Source: Pseudomonas shahriarae
GTDB lineage: Bacteria > Pseudomonadota > Gammaproteobacteria > Pseudomonadales > Pseudomonadaceae
DNA: 64,000 bases
Assembly (NCBI RefSeq): GCF_014268455.2
Contig: NZ_CP077085.1
Location: forward strand, 1,054,001 to 1,118,000
Direction: 5' to 3'
Below the pieces are notes generated by a model that did no database searches, was not told the origin of the DNA, and worked only from the letters and a program-made list of their open reading frames with translations. Positions 1 through 15,495 of this stretch are shown piece by piece (the stretch's first letter is position 1; each line of letters starts with the position of its first letter). Position numbers and translations under genes: made by a program.

Positions 1-96
1 TCGGTGCAATCAAAGGGGTTCTGATAGGTGCCGACGCCGCCGCAATAGGCCAGAATAGAGGGCCCGGCGAGTGGCCGGGATCGTGGAGAGTCAGTT

Positions 97-864
97 ATGG
101 CGTTTGATCAGGTGCGTCAGCGCCGTTTGTCCGACGATATTGTCGAGCAGCTTGAGGGGATGATCCTTGAGGGCACGTTGAAGTCGGGTGAGCGATTGCC
201 TGCCGAGCGCGCACTGGCTGAACAGTTCGGTGTGTCGCGTCCGTCATTGCGCGAGGCGATCCAGAAGCTGGCGGCCAAGGGGCTGCTGGTCAGTCGCCAG
301 GGCGGCGGCAATTATGTGGTGGAGACGCTGGGTTCAACCTTCAGCGATCCATTGTTGCATCTGCTGGAAAGCAACCCCGAAGCCCAGCGTGATCTGTTGG
401 AATTTCGTCAGACGCTTGAAGCGTCTTGCGCTTATTACGCCGCCTTGCGTGCCACGGAAGTGGATCGCGAACGGCTGACTGCCGCCTTTGACGCCTTGCA
501 GGATTGCTATGCACGGGATGATGAGGTGAGTCGCATTGAGGAAGGCGCGGCCGACGCCAGGTTTCACTTGGCTATCGCCGAAGCCAGCCATAACGCGGTA
601 TTGCTGCACACCATCCGGGGCTTGTTTGATTTGCTCAAGCGTAACGTGGTGACCAATATCGGCGGCATGTACCAGCAACGCACCGAAACCCGGGATATGC
701 TGATCAACCAGCATCGGGATTTGTATCTGGCGATTATCGAGGGGCGGGCGGAACAGGCGCGCGAGGTCTCAACACGTCACCTGCTGTACGTGCAGGAAGT
801 GTTGGAAGAGGTGCGTCAGGAAGTGCAGCGTATGGCTCGGGCAGAGCGGCGCAAGGGGATATAG
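97..864 (+). CDS. lldR: GntR/FadR-family regulator, likely LldR
   Basis: A 255-residue FadR-subfamily GntR repressor. The N-terminal winged HTH spans about residues 8-75 (motif ERLPAERALAEQFGVSRPSL) and the C-terminal all-helical FCD ligand domain covers about 95-235, with the usual Asp/His-rich metal or ligand residues. LldR controls L-lactate uptake and oxidation genes. The assignment rests on its position beside smpB, where P. aeruginosa has lldR, and on sequence familiarity; a lactate permease would be expected just upstream, outside the window. The ATG at 97 follows GGAGAG. It converges on smpB. PdhR or GlcC-like function is the alternative. Confidence 0.8.
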   Translation: MAFDQVRQRRLSDDIVEQLEGMILEGTLKSGERLPAERALAEQFGVSRPSLREAIQKLAAKGLLVSRQGGGNYVVETLGSTFSDPLLHLLESNPEAQRDLLEFRQTLEASCAYYAALRATEVDRERLTAAFDALQDCYARDDEVSRIEEGAADARFHLAIAEASHNAVLLHTIRGLFDLLKRNVVTNIGGMYQQRTETRDMLINQHRDLYLAIIEGRAEQAREVSTRHLLYVQEVLEEVRQEVQRMARAERRKGI

Positions 865-880
865 CCTGCAATTGCGGCGC

Positions 881-896
881 AGGGAGCAGGCTCCCT
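881..896. terminator. Short hairpin between convergent lldR and smpB
   Basis: AGGGAG-cagg-CTCCCT inverted repeat in the 66-bp gap between two convergent genes. It has no T-tract on either strand, so it may be a degenerate REP-like hairpin rather than a true intrinsic terminator. Confidence 0.35.
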
Positions 897-930
897 GGCC
901 ACATCGGCTCGCTTCAAGAGGCGGGGAAGA

Positions 931-1413
931 TCAGTCTTCCTTGCCCTTGTTGCGTACGGCGCGCTGCAATTCCCGATTGGAGTCGCGTTCGCGCTCGGTA
1001 TCACGCTTGTCGTATTCCTTCTTGCCCTTGCCCAGTGCGATCTCGCACTTGACCAGGTGCTTGCTCCAGTACCACGACAGGCAGACGCAGGCATAACCCT
1101 TCTGCTGGACCGCAGCAGCGAGCTTTTCCAGTTCGCGGGCATTGAGCAGCAGCTTGCGTGTGCGCACCGGGTCGGCAATAACGTGGGTACTGGCGGTCAT
1201 CAACGGCGTGATATGACTGCCGAGCAGCCAGGCCTCGCCATCCTTGAGCAGCACGTAACTGTCGACCAGTTGCAACTTGCTGGCGCGCAGACTTTTTACT
1301 TCCCAGCCGGCCAGGACCAGACCAGCCTCGAACCGATGTTCGATGAAGTAATCGTGTCGCGCCTTTTTGTTCTGCGCGATGGTCCCTGTTGGGTGTTTCT
1401 TTTGTTTAGCCAT
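931..1413 (-). CDS. smpB: SsrA-binding protein SmpB
   Basis: 160 residues, the usual SmpB length. The protein binds tmRNA and delivers it to stalled ribosomes for trans-translation. It opens with [21 protein letters not shown], followed by the OB-fold segment [16 protein letters not shown], and ends in the basic tail ([20 protein letters not shown]) that reads the empty A site. The ORF is open further upstream, but family alignment and the basic start MAKQKK fix the start at 1413. It is divergent from ratA. The tmRNA gene itself is not in the window. Confidence 0.97.
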   Translation of the reverse strand: MAKQKKHPTGTIAQNKKARHDYFIEHRFEAGLVLAGWEVKSLRASKLQLVDSYVLLKDGEAWLLGSHITPLMTASTHVIADPVRTRKLLLNARELEKLAAAVQQKGYACVCLSWYWSKHLVKCEIALGKGKKEYDKRDTERERDSNRELQRAVRNKGKED

Positions 1414-1581
1414 AGGGGCGGCATTATAGGCAGTTGCGAGCGTGTCGGCTACGGTCAACCTGCGTGCTTGAGCGTGTTGGATGAATCCCGGACAATACCG
1501 CCAGTTTTCTGGTTTTTTTCTCTCGCGAATCGGGCAGTCTTTTCGCGATGTTTGCCGCTCAGCTTCGGAAATAACGCTCCC

Positions 1582-2016
1582 ATGACGACGCATATTCAAC
1601 GCTCGGCCCTGCTGCCTTACCCGGCGCAAGCGCTCTATGACCTGGTCAATGACGTGGCGAGCTACCCGGATTTCCTGCCCTGGTGCTCCTCATCCACGGT
1701 GCTGGAGAGCAGCGATGAGCATATGCGCGCGAGCCTGGAGGTATCCAAGGGCGGGCTTGGTCAGAAGTTTGTGACGAGTAATGTGCTGGTTCCCGGTCAG
1801 TCGATTGAGATGAATCTGGAAGAAGGGCCGTTCACTCAACTGCACGGCGTCTGGGTGTTCAAGCCGCTGGGAGAGAAGGCATGCAAGATCAGCCTGGACC
1901 TGACGTTTGATTACGCGGGCTCCATTGTGCGGGCGACCTTGGGGCCGCTGTTCAATCAGGCGGCGAATACCCTGGTGGATGCGTTTTGCCAGCGGGCCAA
2001 GCAACTGCATGGCTGA
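1582..2016 (+). CDS. ratA: RatA-family START/coenzyme Q-binding protein
   Basis: 144 residues of a polyketide-cyclase/START-like fold ([23 protein letters not shown] near the N-terminus), the family annotated as RatA, a toxin reported to block 70S assembly in E. coli and related to the coenzyme-Q chaperone Coq10. The reading frame is open much further upstream, but [15 protein letters not shown] is the conserved N-terminus, so the start is put at 1582. Its stop overlaps the rnfH start by 8 bp, the usual RatA-RnfH (RatAB) pairing. Whether it acts as a toxin or in ubiquinone biology is unresolved from sequence. Confidence 0.9.
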   Translation: MTTHIQRSALLPYPAQALYDLVNDVASYPDFLPWCSSSTVLESSDEHMRASLEVSKGGLGQKFVTSNVLVPGQSIEMNLEEGPFTQLHGVWVFKPLGEKACKISLDLTFDYAGSIVRATLGPLFNQAANTLVDAFCQRAKQLHG

Positions 2017-2323
2017 GTCGTTGATCGAAATTGAGGTGGTCTACGCTGCGGTAGACCGGCAACGGTTGTTGAGCCTGGCGGTTGCGCCGGGTACGAGCCT
2101 GAGGGCTGCGGTGCTGGCGTCGGGCATTGCGGCACAGTTTCCCGAGCTGGATATCGCCGCTTGCCCCTTGGGGATTTTCGGCAAGGTTGTGGCCGACGCT
2201 GAAACCCGTAATGTCCAGGTCGGCGATCGCATCGAGATTTATCGCCCCTTGCTGGCGGATCCCAGAGAGGTCAGGCGCCTGCGAGCAGCTAAAGCGGCTG
2301 AAGCCCGGCGGCAAAATTCATAA
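2009..2323 (+). CDS. rnfH: RnfH family (UPF0125) protein
   Basis: 104 residues with a ubiquitin-like beta-grasp fold typical of RnfH/RatB (IEIEVVYAAVDRQRLLSLAV, then VGDRIEIYRPLLADPREVRRLRA at the end). Function is poorly defined; the family was named for proximity to rnf genes and is also called the putative antitoxin RatB. The ATG at 2009 lies inside the ratA 3' end, so the two are probably translationally coupled. A perfect bidirectional terminator follows. Confidence 0.92.
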   Translation: MAESLIEIEVVYAAVDRQRLLSLAVAPGTSLRAAVLASGIAAQFPELDIAACPLGIFGKVVADAETRNVQVGDRIEIYRPLLADPREVRRLRAAKAAEARRQNS

Positions 2324-2339
2324 CCTGTGAAATAGCAGG

Positions 2340-2373
2340 CAACAAAAAGCCCGGCATGCCGGGCTTTTTGTTG
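2340..2373. terminator. Bidirectional intrinsic terminator (rnfH / bamE)
   Basis: A perfect 34-bp palindrome with a GCCCGGCATGCCGGGC core flanked by AAAAA on one side and TTTTT on the other, so it can terminate both the rnfH transcript and the convergent bamE transcript. Confidence 0.9.
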
Positions 2374-2384
2374 AACGATACAAA

Positions 2385-2912
2385 TTATTGCGGGGTTGTA
2401 TCCAGAGGTTCTGGCGTTGGCACCGGAACGGTTTCCACGCTGTCGATGTCTTTCTGGATGGTATCCAGCAAGGAGCCAGGCTTGGCCGGCAGCTCGGACT
2501 TGGGTTTTTCAGCATTCTGCGCTGGCGCAGTGACGCTGGTCCCGCTGTCCTTGCCCAACAGGGCTTCATCACGGCTCACGCCGGGCATGAAGTCACCGGA
2601 AAGGCTGACCAGTTGGTCGTTGCCATTAAAGATGACACTGACGCGCTCCTGTTGGCGCTCTCCGCCTCCAGGCTGCAGGCTATAGAGATAATCCCAGCGA
2701 TCGGCATGGAATGTGTCGGTCAGCAGGGGATTGCCCATAATAAACCGTACTTGCCGTCGGGTCATTCCCGGGCGTAACTGGTCTATCATGTCCTGCGTGA
2801 CGACATTGCCCTGCTGGATGTCGATTTTGTAAACCCCGGGGAATGAACAACCGGCGAGTGCGAGCAGTCCCACAAGGGTGAAACTGGTTAGCAAGAGCTT
2901 GGTGTTTTGCAT
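2385..2912 (-). CDS. bamE: Outer membrane lipoprotein BamE (OmlA/SmpA)
   Basis: 175-residue lipoprotein: signal peptide with lipobox LLALAGC (Cys22), then the SmpA/OmlA domain with [22 protein letters not shown] and the later W-D-Y-L-Y stretch. BamE is an accessory lipoprotein of the BAM complex that inserts outer-membrane beta-barrels. The C-terminal about 60 residues (Pro/Glu/Thr-rich) are a Pseudomonas-type extension beyond the E. coli protein. It is divergent from fur, the omlA-fur arrangement known in P. aeruginosa. Confidence 0.96.
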   Translation of the reverse strand: MQNTKLLLTSFTLVGLLALAGCSFPGVYKIDIQQGNVVTQDMIDQLRPGMTRRQVRFIMGNPLLTDTFHADRWDYLYSLQPGGGERQQERVSVIFNGNDQLVSLSGDFMPGVSRDEALLGKDSGTSVTAPAQNAEKPKSELPAKPGSLLDTIQKDIDSVETVPVPTPEPLDTTPQ

Positions 2913-3010
2913 CGGTGGGCGACTTCCACTATCTTGGCTGGGACAACGTAAACGCCGATCATACCCGTATTAAGAGAAGCTGCGAAGCAGCATCCGCGAG
3001 AAAGCTAACC

Positions 3011-3415
3011 ATGGTTGAAAATAGCGAACTACGCAAAGCCGGTCTTAAAGTGACTCTGCCACGAGTCAAGATTCTACAAATGCTCGATTCCGCCGAGCAG
3101 CGCCACATGAGTGCCGAGGATGTTTACAAGGCGCTGATGGAGTCTAACGAGGACGTCGGCCTGGCCACGGTTTACCGTGTACTGACCCAGTTCGAAGCCG
3201 CAGGGCTGGTGGTTCGTCATAATTTCGACGGCGGTCATGCGGTGTTTGAATTGGCTGACGGTGGTCATCACGACCACATGGTTGACCTGGATACCAATGA
3301 GGTTATCGAGTTCACCAGCCCGGCAATCGAAAAGCTTCAGCACGAAATCGCTGAGGAGCATGGATTCGATTTGGTTGACCACAATCTTGTGTTGTACATC
3401 CGTAAGAAAAAGTAA
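3011..3415 (+). CDS. fur: Ferric uptake regulator Fur
   Basis: 134 residues, the usual Pseudomonas length, starting MVENSELRKAGLKVTLPR; the frame is open upstream but the family start is at 3011. An N-terminal winged HTH (about 10-80, DVGLATVYRVLTQFEAAGLV) is followed by the metal-binding dimerisation domain with HHDHM at 86-90. Fe(II)-Fur represses iron uptake genes, here probably including hmuTUV and the PrrF RNA found in this window. The protein contains no cysteine, so the CxxC structural zinc site of E. coli Fur is absent. Confidence 0.98.
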   Translation: MVENSELRKAGLKVTLPRVKILQMLDSAEQRHMSAEDVYKALMESNEDVGLATVYRVLTQFEAAGLVVRHNFDGGHAVFELADGGHHDHMVDLDTNEVIEFTSPAIEKLQHEIAEEHGFDLVDHNLVLYIRKKK

Positions 3416-3448
3416 AAAAGCGCTGCAGATTCGCTCTGCGCAACGATC

Positions 3449-3472
3449 GAAGGCGACCCTAGGGTCGCCTTC
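3449..3472. terminator. Hairpin between convergent fur and recN
   Basis: A perfect 24-bp palindrome (GAAGGCGACCCT and its complement) between the fur stop and the recN stop. It has only a short T-run, but its place between two convergent genes supports a shared terminator. Confidence 0.7.
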
Positions 3473-3511
3473 ATGCTATCTGCCGCCAGAGAAAATCCGA
3501 TAAAAAAGGAT

Positions 3512-5185
3512 TCAAACCTTCGCCGTTACCACCATTTTCTTCGCGTGGGCCAGGGACTCCTTGGTCAGGTCGATGCCGCCAAGCATGCGCGCGACTTCTT
3601 CCACCCGTTCGGTCTTGTTCAGCTTGGACACGGCGGTATGTGTCGCGTCGCTGCCCCGTACCTTGTGCACAAATAGATGCTGATGCCCTTGGGCTGCAAC
3701 TTGTGGCAAGTGGGTAACGGTCAGCACTTGTCCGCGCTCCCCCAGGCGGCGCAGCAATTGGCCGACAATTTCAGCGGTCGGCCCGCCAATCCCCACATCC
3801 ACTTCGTCGAAGACCAGGGTCGGTACGCGCGAGGTCTGGGCGGTAATAACCTGGATTGCCAGGCTGATCCGTGACAGTTCACCGCCGGAGGCGACTTTGG
3901 CCAGAGCCTTCAGGGGTTGCCCCGGGTTGGCGCTTACCAGCAATTCGACCTGTTCCAGGCCATTGGGCTGTAGTTCGTTGCCACTGTTGGCGTGCAACTC
4001 GATGGTAAAGCGTCCGCCCGGCATGCCCAGGCGTTGGATCTCCTGCTCAACGGCGCAGGCCAGTCCGGTTGCGGCCTGGTGCCGCAGGTCGCTCAGTTCC
4101 CGGGCCTTTTCCTGGTAATGACGGGCAAAGGAAGCCAGTTCATCGCCCAGGCGCTCGATGGATTCATCATTGGCATTCAGGGTTTCGATCTCGTCCAGCA
4201 GCTTTTGCTGCATGGCCGCCACTTCGGTCGGCTGGATCCGATGTTTGCGCGCCAGGGTATAAATAGTGTCGAGGCGCTCTTCGATCTCTTGCAGGCGGGC
4301 CGGGTCAGCATCGAAGTGGTCAAGGAAGCGGTTCAGTTCACCAACGGCCTCTTCGACCTGAATCTGCGCACTGGTCAGCAGGGTAGTGGCTTCATTCAGG
4401 GAGCCAGAGCCACTGTTTACGCTCGACAGGCGGTTAAGGCTTGCCGTCAGTGCGTTCAGTACATTGCCGGAGTCACTTTCGCTGCATTGCTCGACAACCT
4501 GGCGGCAGATGCCCAGCAGGGTTTCGGCATTGGTCAGGTTCTTGTGCTCCTGCTCCAGCTGTTCCAGCTCGGTTTCGCCCAGGCCCAGACTTTCCAGTTC
4601 TTCCAACTGATAGCTGAGGAGTTGGTGGCGGGCGCGTTGCTCGTCGCCGGAATTGGACAGGCGCTCCAGTTCCAGGCGGGTCTGGCGCCAGCGTTGTGCA
4701 GCCAATTGCACCTGGCGGGCGAGGTCGGTGGCGCCGGCGTATTCATCCAGCAGTCGGCGATGGGTATCGGTTTTCAGCAGGGATTGATGTTCGTGCTGGC
4801 TGTGGATGTCGATCAGCAACTCGCCGAGGGCCTTCAGGTCGCCGAGGGGGCAGGGCGTGCCATTGATGTAGCCCCGCGAGCGGCCTTCGGCGGTAATCAC
4901 CCGGCGCAGAATGCACGGGCTATCGCTGTCAAGGTCGCGCTCGGCCAGCCAGGCGCTGGCTTCCGGAATATCTGCCAGGTCAAAGGTCGCCAGAATATCG
5001 GCCTTGTCTGCGCCGGGGCGAACCACGCCGCTGTCGGCGCGATCACCCAGGGTCAGGCCCAGGGCGTCGAGCATGATCGACTTGCCGGCGCCGGTTTCGC
5101 CTGTGATTACGCTCATCCCGCGATCCAGTTCAAGATCCAGATGCTCAACGATGGCGTAGTTATGTACGGACAGGTGAACCAGCAT
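3512..5185 (-). CDS. recN: DNA repair protein RecN
   Basis: 557 residues, full family length. SMC-like ATPase of double-strand break repair: Walker A GETGAGKS at 29-36, central coiled-coil arms (about 150-370), a signature SGGELSRISLAIQ region and Walker B TLVFDEVDVGIGG near the C-terminus. A canonical LexA box lies 25-40 bp upstream of its start, so it is expected to be induced in the SOS response. It is monocistronic and convergent with fur. Confidence 0.97.
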   Translation of the reverse strand: MLVHLSVHNYAIVEHLDLELDRGMSVITGETGAGKSIMLDALGLTLGDRADSGVVRPGADKADILATFDLADIPEASAWLAERDLDSDSPCILRRVITAEGRSRGYINGTPCPLGDLKALGELLIDIHSQHEHQSLLKTDTHRRLLDEYAGATDLARQVQLAAQRWRQTRLELERLSNSGDEQRARHQLLSYQLEELESLGLGETELEQLEQEHKNLTNAETLLGICRQVVEQCSESDSGNVLNALTASLNRLSSVNSGSGSLNEATTLLTSAQIQVEEAVGELNRFLDHFDADPARLQEIEERLDTIYTLARKHRIQPTEVAAMQQKLLDEIETLNANDESIERLGDELASFARHYQEKARELSDLRHQAATGLACAVEQEIQRLGMPGGRFTIELHANSGNELQPNGLEQVELLVSANPGQPLKALAKVASGGELSRISLAIQVITAQTSRVPTLVFDEVDVGIGGPTAEIVGQLLRRLGERGQVLTVTHLPQVAAQGHQHLFVHKVRGSDATHTAVSKLNKTERVEEVARMLGGIDLTKESLAHAKKMVVTAKV

Positions 5186-5209
5186 AGTGGCCGCTCCCAG
5201 GCTTTAGGT

Positions 5210-5225
5210 CTGGTTATTTATACAG
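5210..5225 (-). promoter_or_regulatory. LexA (SOS) box of recN
   Basis: CTGGTTATTTATACAG fits the CTG-N10-CAG LexA consensus with an AT-rich centre. It sits 25 bp upstream of the recN ATG, where it would overlap the recN promoter. The grpE heat-shock promoter points the other way about 110 bp further on. Confidence 0.85.
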
Positions 5226-5336
5226 TGTTTTGTTTGGCGCTGACAATCCTGCGACTTAGCTCAATTTGCTTGGATAAAGGGTTTTTTTAGCTCTATGTGG
5301 AATGTGCGGGAAAGTGTGAGTCGGGGTATGTCCGCC

Positions 5337-5364
5337 CTTGAACCTGGAAATTGTGGCCCCATAT
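5337..5364 (+). promoter_or_regulatory. Sigma-32 heat-shock promoter of grpE
   Basis: CTTGAA, 14-nt spacer, CCCCATAT: an essentially perfect RpoH promoter about 55 bp upstream of the grpE ATG. Expected start of transcription is about 5371. Confidence 0.92.
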
Positions 5365-5417
5365 ACCGGAACAGAAGCGCGAGTTGAGTTCGCGCAGGAT
5401 TTCGAAAGGAGAAAACT

Positions 5418-5987
5418 ATGGCTGACGAACAGACGCTGGATACGCAAAACCCAGACGCCAACCAGGCCTCGCAGGCAGCGGGTGAAGACCTGGCGGCTCG
5501 TGTGCAAGTGCTCGAAGAGCAACTGGCAGGCGCTCAGGATCAGGCTTTGCGTGTTGCTGCCGATCTGCAGAACGTCCGCCGCCGCGCCGAGCAGGATGTA
5601 GAGAAAGCCCACAAGTTTGCGCTGGAGAAGTTTGCCGGTGATCTGTTGCCGATCATCGACAGCCTGGAGCGTGGCCTGGAGCTGTCCAGTCCGGACGACG
5701 AAAACATCCGTGCCATGCGCGAAGGGATCGAACTGACCCTGAAAATGTTCCAGGACACCCTGAAGCGTTATCAGTTGGAAGCAATCGATCCGCAAGGCGG
5801 CGAGCCGTTCAACGCGGAGCATCACCAGGCCATGGCCATGCAGGAAAATGCTGACCTTGAGCCTAATAGCGTGTTGAAGGTGTTCCAGAAGGGCTACCAG
5901 CTTAATGGTCGCCTGTTGCGCCCGGCGATGGTGGTGGTGAGCAAGGCTCCCGCACTGGTTTCGCCGTCGATTGACGAGCAGGCTTGA
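5418..5987 (+). CDS. grpE: Nucleotide exchange factor GrpE
   Basis: 189 residues. An N-terminal acidic, helical coiled coil (about 20-90) leads into the beta-domain with [25 protein letters not shown], the GrpE signature. It drives ADP release from DnaK. The ATG follows AAAGGAGAA. It is preceded by a sigma-32 promoter and stands 103 bp before dnaK; the dnaK heat-shock promoter begins inside its last codons. Confidence 0.98.
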   Translation: MADEQTLDTQNPDANQASQAAGEDLAARVQVLEEQLAGAQDQALRVAADLQNVRRRAEQDVEKAHKFALEKFAGDLLPIIDSLERGLELSSPDDENIRAMREGIELTLKMFQDTLKRYQLEAIDPQGGEPFNAEHHQAMAMQENADLEPNSVLKVFQKGYQLNGRLLRPAMVVVSKAPALVSPSIDEQA

Positions 5988-6010
5988 AATCGTTCGTAAC
6001 GACCCCATTT
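5983..6010 (+). promoter_or_regulatory. Sigma-32 heat-shock promoter of dnaK
   Basis: CTTGAA, 14-nt spacer, CCCCATTT. The -35 hexamer overlaps the grpE stop codon (5985-5987), so dnaK can be heat-induced independently of grpE. The predicted start near 6017 leaves a leader of about 75 nt. Confidence 0.9.
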
Positions 6011-6090
6011 ATAAGTCAAGCGTTTAAGTGCTACCGCAGTTAGCCACCACTGCTGCGGCAACCAAATCCAAAGTTTCGGGAGAGTGAATC

Positions 6091-8013
<1,923 letters not shown>

Positions 8014-8329
8014 CTTGGTCGCCCGGTTGACCGCTATCAAGCGGTGACTGGTAGGATGTCGCCGCGCGGGAGCTTGCTCCCGCGTTGGCGTGTCTGGGGT
8101 ACGCGAATTTTTACAGCATGCGACAAGGTTCGGATGTTGGCGGTGTGATCGGGAATGCTCCTGCTTTGCGATCGACAGGCACCGCGTTTTTGGCTGGGTC
8201 TCGGCTGAAAGCAGTAAAGACCAGGATCGTTGAATTTGACGTGAGTTGGGTCCGGGCCTGTATTGGGGCTCAACGAGTTTGGCAGGCTCAGGAGGGTTTT
8301 GCCGGACGTCCTTAAGAGTGCAAAGACTT
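8014..8329. other. dnaK-dnaJ intergenic region (316 bp)
   Basis: Holds a REP-like hairpin at 8060-8090. I see no protein-coding gene and no clear CTTGAA-N13/14-CCCCAT promoter like those of grpE and dnaK, so dnaJ is probably read through from dnaK or uses an unrecognised promoter. An upstream in-frame extension of dnaJ (from 8246) lacks the conserved J-domain start and is not coding. Confidence 0.6.
8060..8090. repeat. REP-like hairpin
   Basis: CGCGGGAG-cttg-CTCCCGCG with outer CGCC/GGCG pairing: the GGGAGCTTGCTCCC core typical of P. fluorescens-group repetitive extragenic palindromes. It may also attenuate or stabilise the dnaK mRNA end; there is no T-tract. Confidence 0.65.
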
Positions 8330-10271
<1,942 letters not shown>

Positions 10272-10279
10272 TCAGTAGC

Positions 10280-10318
10280 AAAAACGGGCCCGGAGGATTA
10301 CTCTAGGGCCCCGTTTTT
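10280..10318 (+). terminator. dapB terminator
   Basis: AAAAACGGGCCC pairs with GGGCCCCGTTTTT with one bulged C and ends in a T-run, just after the dapB stop. Confidence 0.85.
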
Positions 10319-10447
10319 ACCCGCTAAGCGACGTCCTGTCGCATTCTCCTGCCTTTTCGGCTCATTAGCGGTGGACCCAAAAAGCCTTTTTCTGTAAGCT
10401 ACAGCTTTAGTGTGTCCACTAAAAGCGCGCAGAATAATTCAGTGAAG

Positions 10448-10485
10448 AAGCGGGGTGACGTGTCCATACGTCACTCCGCTTTTTT
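10448..10485 (+). terminator. Leader terminator/attenuator upstream of carA
   Basis: AAGCGGGGTGACGT pairs with ACGTCACTCCGCTT (one G-T pair, 6-nt loop) and is followed by a T-run: a textbook intrinsic terminator 45 bp before the carA start and about 130 bp after the dapB terminator. A second hairpin, CTTTAGTG/CACTAAAAG at about 10405-10425, precedes it. A terminator here is best explained as an attenuator in the carA leader. Confidence 0.7.
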
Positions 10486-10530
10486 GCAACCTGCGATCGC
10501 CCTTTCAGGCTTTATTTACGGGAGGTCTTC

Positions 10531-11667
10531 TTGACTAAGCCAGCCATACTCGCCCTTGCTGATGGCAGCATTTTTCGCGGCGAAGCCATTGGAGCCGACG
10601 GTCAGACCGTTGGAGAGGTGGTGTTCAACACCGCCATGACCGGCTATCAGGAAATCCTTACCGATCCTTCCTACGCCCAACAGATCGTTACCCTGACTTA
10701 TCCACATATCGGCAACACCGGTACTACACCGGAAGACGTCGAGTCTGATCGTGTCTGGTCGGCCGGTCTGGTGATTCGTGACCTGCCACTGGTTGCGAGC
10801 AACTGGCGTAACACGATGTCGCTGTCCGATTACCTGAAAGCCAACAATGTTGTGGCGATCGCCGGTATCGATACGCGCCGCCTGACACGCATCCTGCGTG
10901 AAAAAGGCTCGCAGAACGGCTGCATCATGGCCGGTGACAATATTTCCGAAGAAGCGGCAATTGCTGCAGCGCAGGGCTTCCCTGGCCTCAAAGGCATGGA
11001 CCTGGCGAAAGTCGTCAGCACCAAAGAGAAGTACGAGTGGCGCTCCACTGTCTGGGACTTGAAGACCGACAGTCACGCGACCATCGAAGCGGCTGAGCTG
11101 CCGTATCACGTCGTGGCCTACGACTACGGCATCAAGTACAACATTCTGCGCATGCTGGTCGAGCGCGGTTGCCGTGTGACCGTGGTCCCGGCCCAGACCC
11201 CGGCCAGCGATGTGCTGGCCCTGCAACCGGATGGCGTGTTCCTGTCCAACGGCCCGGGTGACCCTGAGCCATGCGACTACGCGATCAAGGCCATCAAGGA
11301 AGTGCTGGACACCGAGATCCCGGTATTCGGTATCTGCCTCGGCCACCAGCTGTTGGCCCTGGCCTCCGGCGCCAAGACCCTGAAAATGGGCCACGGCCAT
11401 CACGGTGCCAACCACCCGGTACAAGACCTGGACACCGGTGTCGTGATGATCACCAGCCAGAACCACGGTTTTGCGGTGGATGAAGCCACCTTGCCGGCCA
11501 ACGTGCGTGCCATTCACAAGTCGCTGTTCGACGGTTCCCTGCAGGGTATCGAGCGCACCGACAAGAGCGCGTTCAGCTTCCAGGGCCACCCTGAAGCGAG
11601 CCCGGGCCCGAACGACGTAGCGCCGCTGTTCGACCGTTTCATCAATGAGATGGCCAAGCGACGCTGA
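10531..11667 (+). CDS. carA: Carbamoyl-phosphate synthase small subunit
   Basis: 378 residues. Glutamine amidotransferase subunit that supplies ammonia to CarB for arginine and pyrimidine synthesis. The C-terminal class I domain has the catalytic Cys in [12 protein letters not shown] and the His/Glu pair in GHPEASPGP. The start is TTG at 10531, 5 nt after GGAGGT; no ATG fits the conserved [13 protein letters not shown]-terminus. Expected to be controlled by arginine and pyrimidines, possibly through the leader terminator. Confidence 0.98.
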   Translation: MTKPAILALADGSIFRGEAIGADGQTVGEVVFNTAMTGYQEILTDPSYAQQIVTLTYPHIGNTGTTPEDVESDRVWSAGLVIRDLPLVASNWRNTMSLSDYLKANNVVAIAGIDTRRLTRILREKGSQNGCIMAGDNISEEAAIAAAQGFPGLKGMDLAKVVSTKEKYEWRSTVWDLKTDSHATIEAAELPYHVVAYDYGIKYNILRMLVERGCRVTVVPAQTPASDVLALQPDGVFLSNGPGDPEPCDYAIKAIKEVLDTEIPVFGICLGHQLLALASGAKTLKMGHGHHGANHPVQDLDTGVVMITSQNHGFAVDEATLPANVRAIHKSLFDGSLQGIERTDKSAFSFQGHPEASPGPNDVAPLFDRFINEMAKRR

Positions 11668-11772
11668 CTGAGTGGCTTGCGGGCGGCCCCGACTCTCGGT
11701 GGCCCCCGCAGGCTCTTCAAAGATTGTTCAAGACGGCTTGCCGACTGACCTGCGGATTTGAGTGACAAACCC

Positions 11773-14990
<3,218 letters not shown>

Positions 14991-14994
<4 letters not shown>

Positions 14995-15467
14995 TCAAAT
15001 ACCCAATGACTGTCCAGGGCGCCAAGGCCCTGGAAGAGGAGCACGCCCATCTGACCAAGGTCGTACGTCCAAAGCTGAGCCAGGACATCGGTACGGCCCG
15101 TGAGCTGGGCGACTTGAAGGAAAACGCCGAATACCATGCTGCCCGTGAGCAGCAGGGGATGGTCGAGGCGCGGATCCGTGATATCGAAGGGCGCATGCAG
15201 AATGCGGTCATCATTGATGTCACGACTATTCCCAAGACCGGCAAGGTGATTTTCGGCACGACTGTAGAAATCGCCAACGTCGAGACGGATGAAAGCGTGA
15301 CTTACCACATCGTGGGTGAGGACGAGGCTGACTTCAAGCTCGGCAAGATCTCCGTCGGTTCGCCCCTGGCCCGCGCCTTGATTGCCAAGGAAGAGGGTGA
15401 TGTGGTGGCCGTCAAGACGCCCGGTGGCGTGATCGAGTACGAGATTGTCGAAGTTCGTCACATCTGA
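14991..15467 (+). CDS. greA: Transcription elongation factor GreA
   Basis: 158 residues: an N-terminal coiled-coil finger ([14 protein letters not shown], then [20 protein letters not shown], with the acidic tip that stimulates transcript cleavage) and a C-terminal FKBP-like domain. It rescues backtracked RNA polymerase. The ATGA overlap with carB implies coupling in one operon. A GC hairpin follows at 15473. Confidence 0.98.
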
Positions 15468-15472
15468 AAAAC

Positions 15473-15495
15473 GGCGCCCGCTTCGAGCGGGCGCC
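15473..15495 (+). terminator. GC hairpin after greA
   Basis: GGCGCCCG-cttcgag-CGGGCGCC. It lacks a T-tract and directly abuts the ATG of the next gene at 15496, so it could lower that gene's translation rather than stop transcription. Confidence 0.5.

Noticed and set aside
3992..5290. Long plus-strand ORF antisense to recN
   Set aside because: A shadow of the recN frame; recN on the minus strand has the full family domains.
10410..10445. Eleven-codon GTG leader peptide before carA
   Set aside because: No Shine-Dalgarno and no run of arginine or pyrimidine-linked codons; too weak to call.
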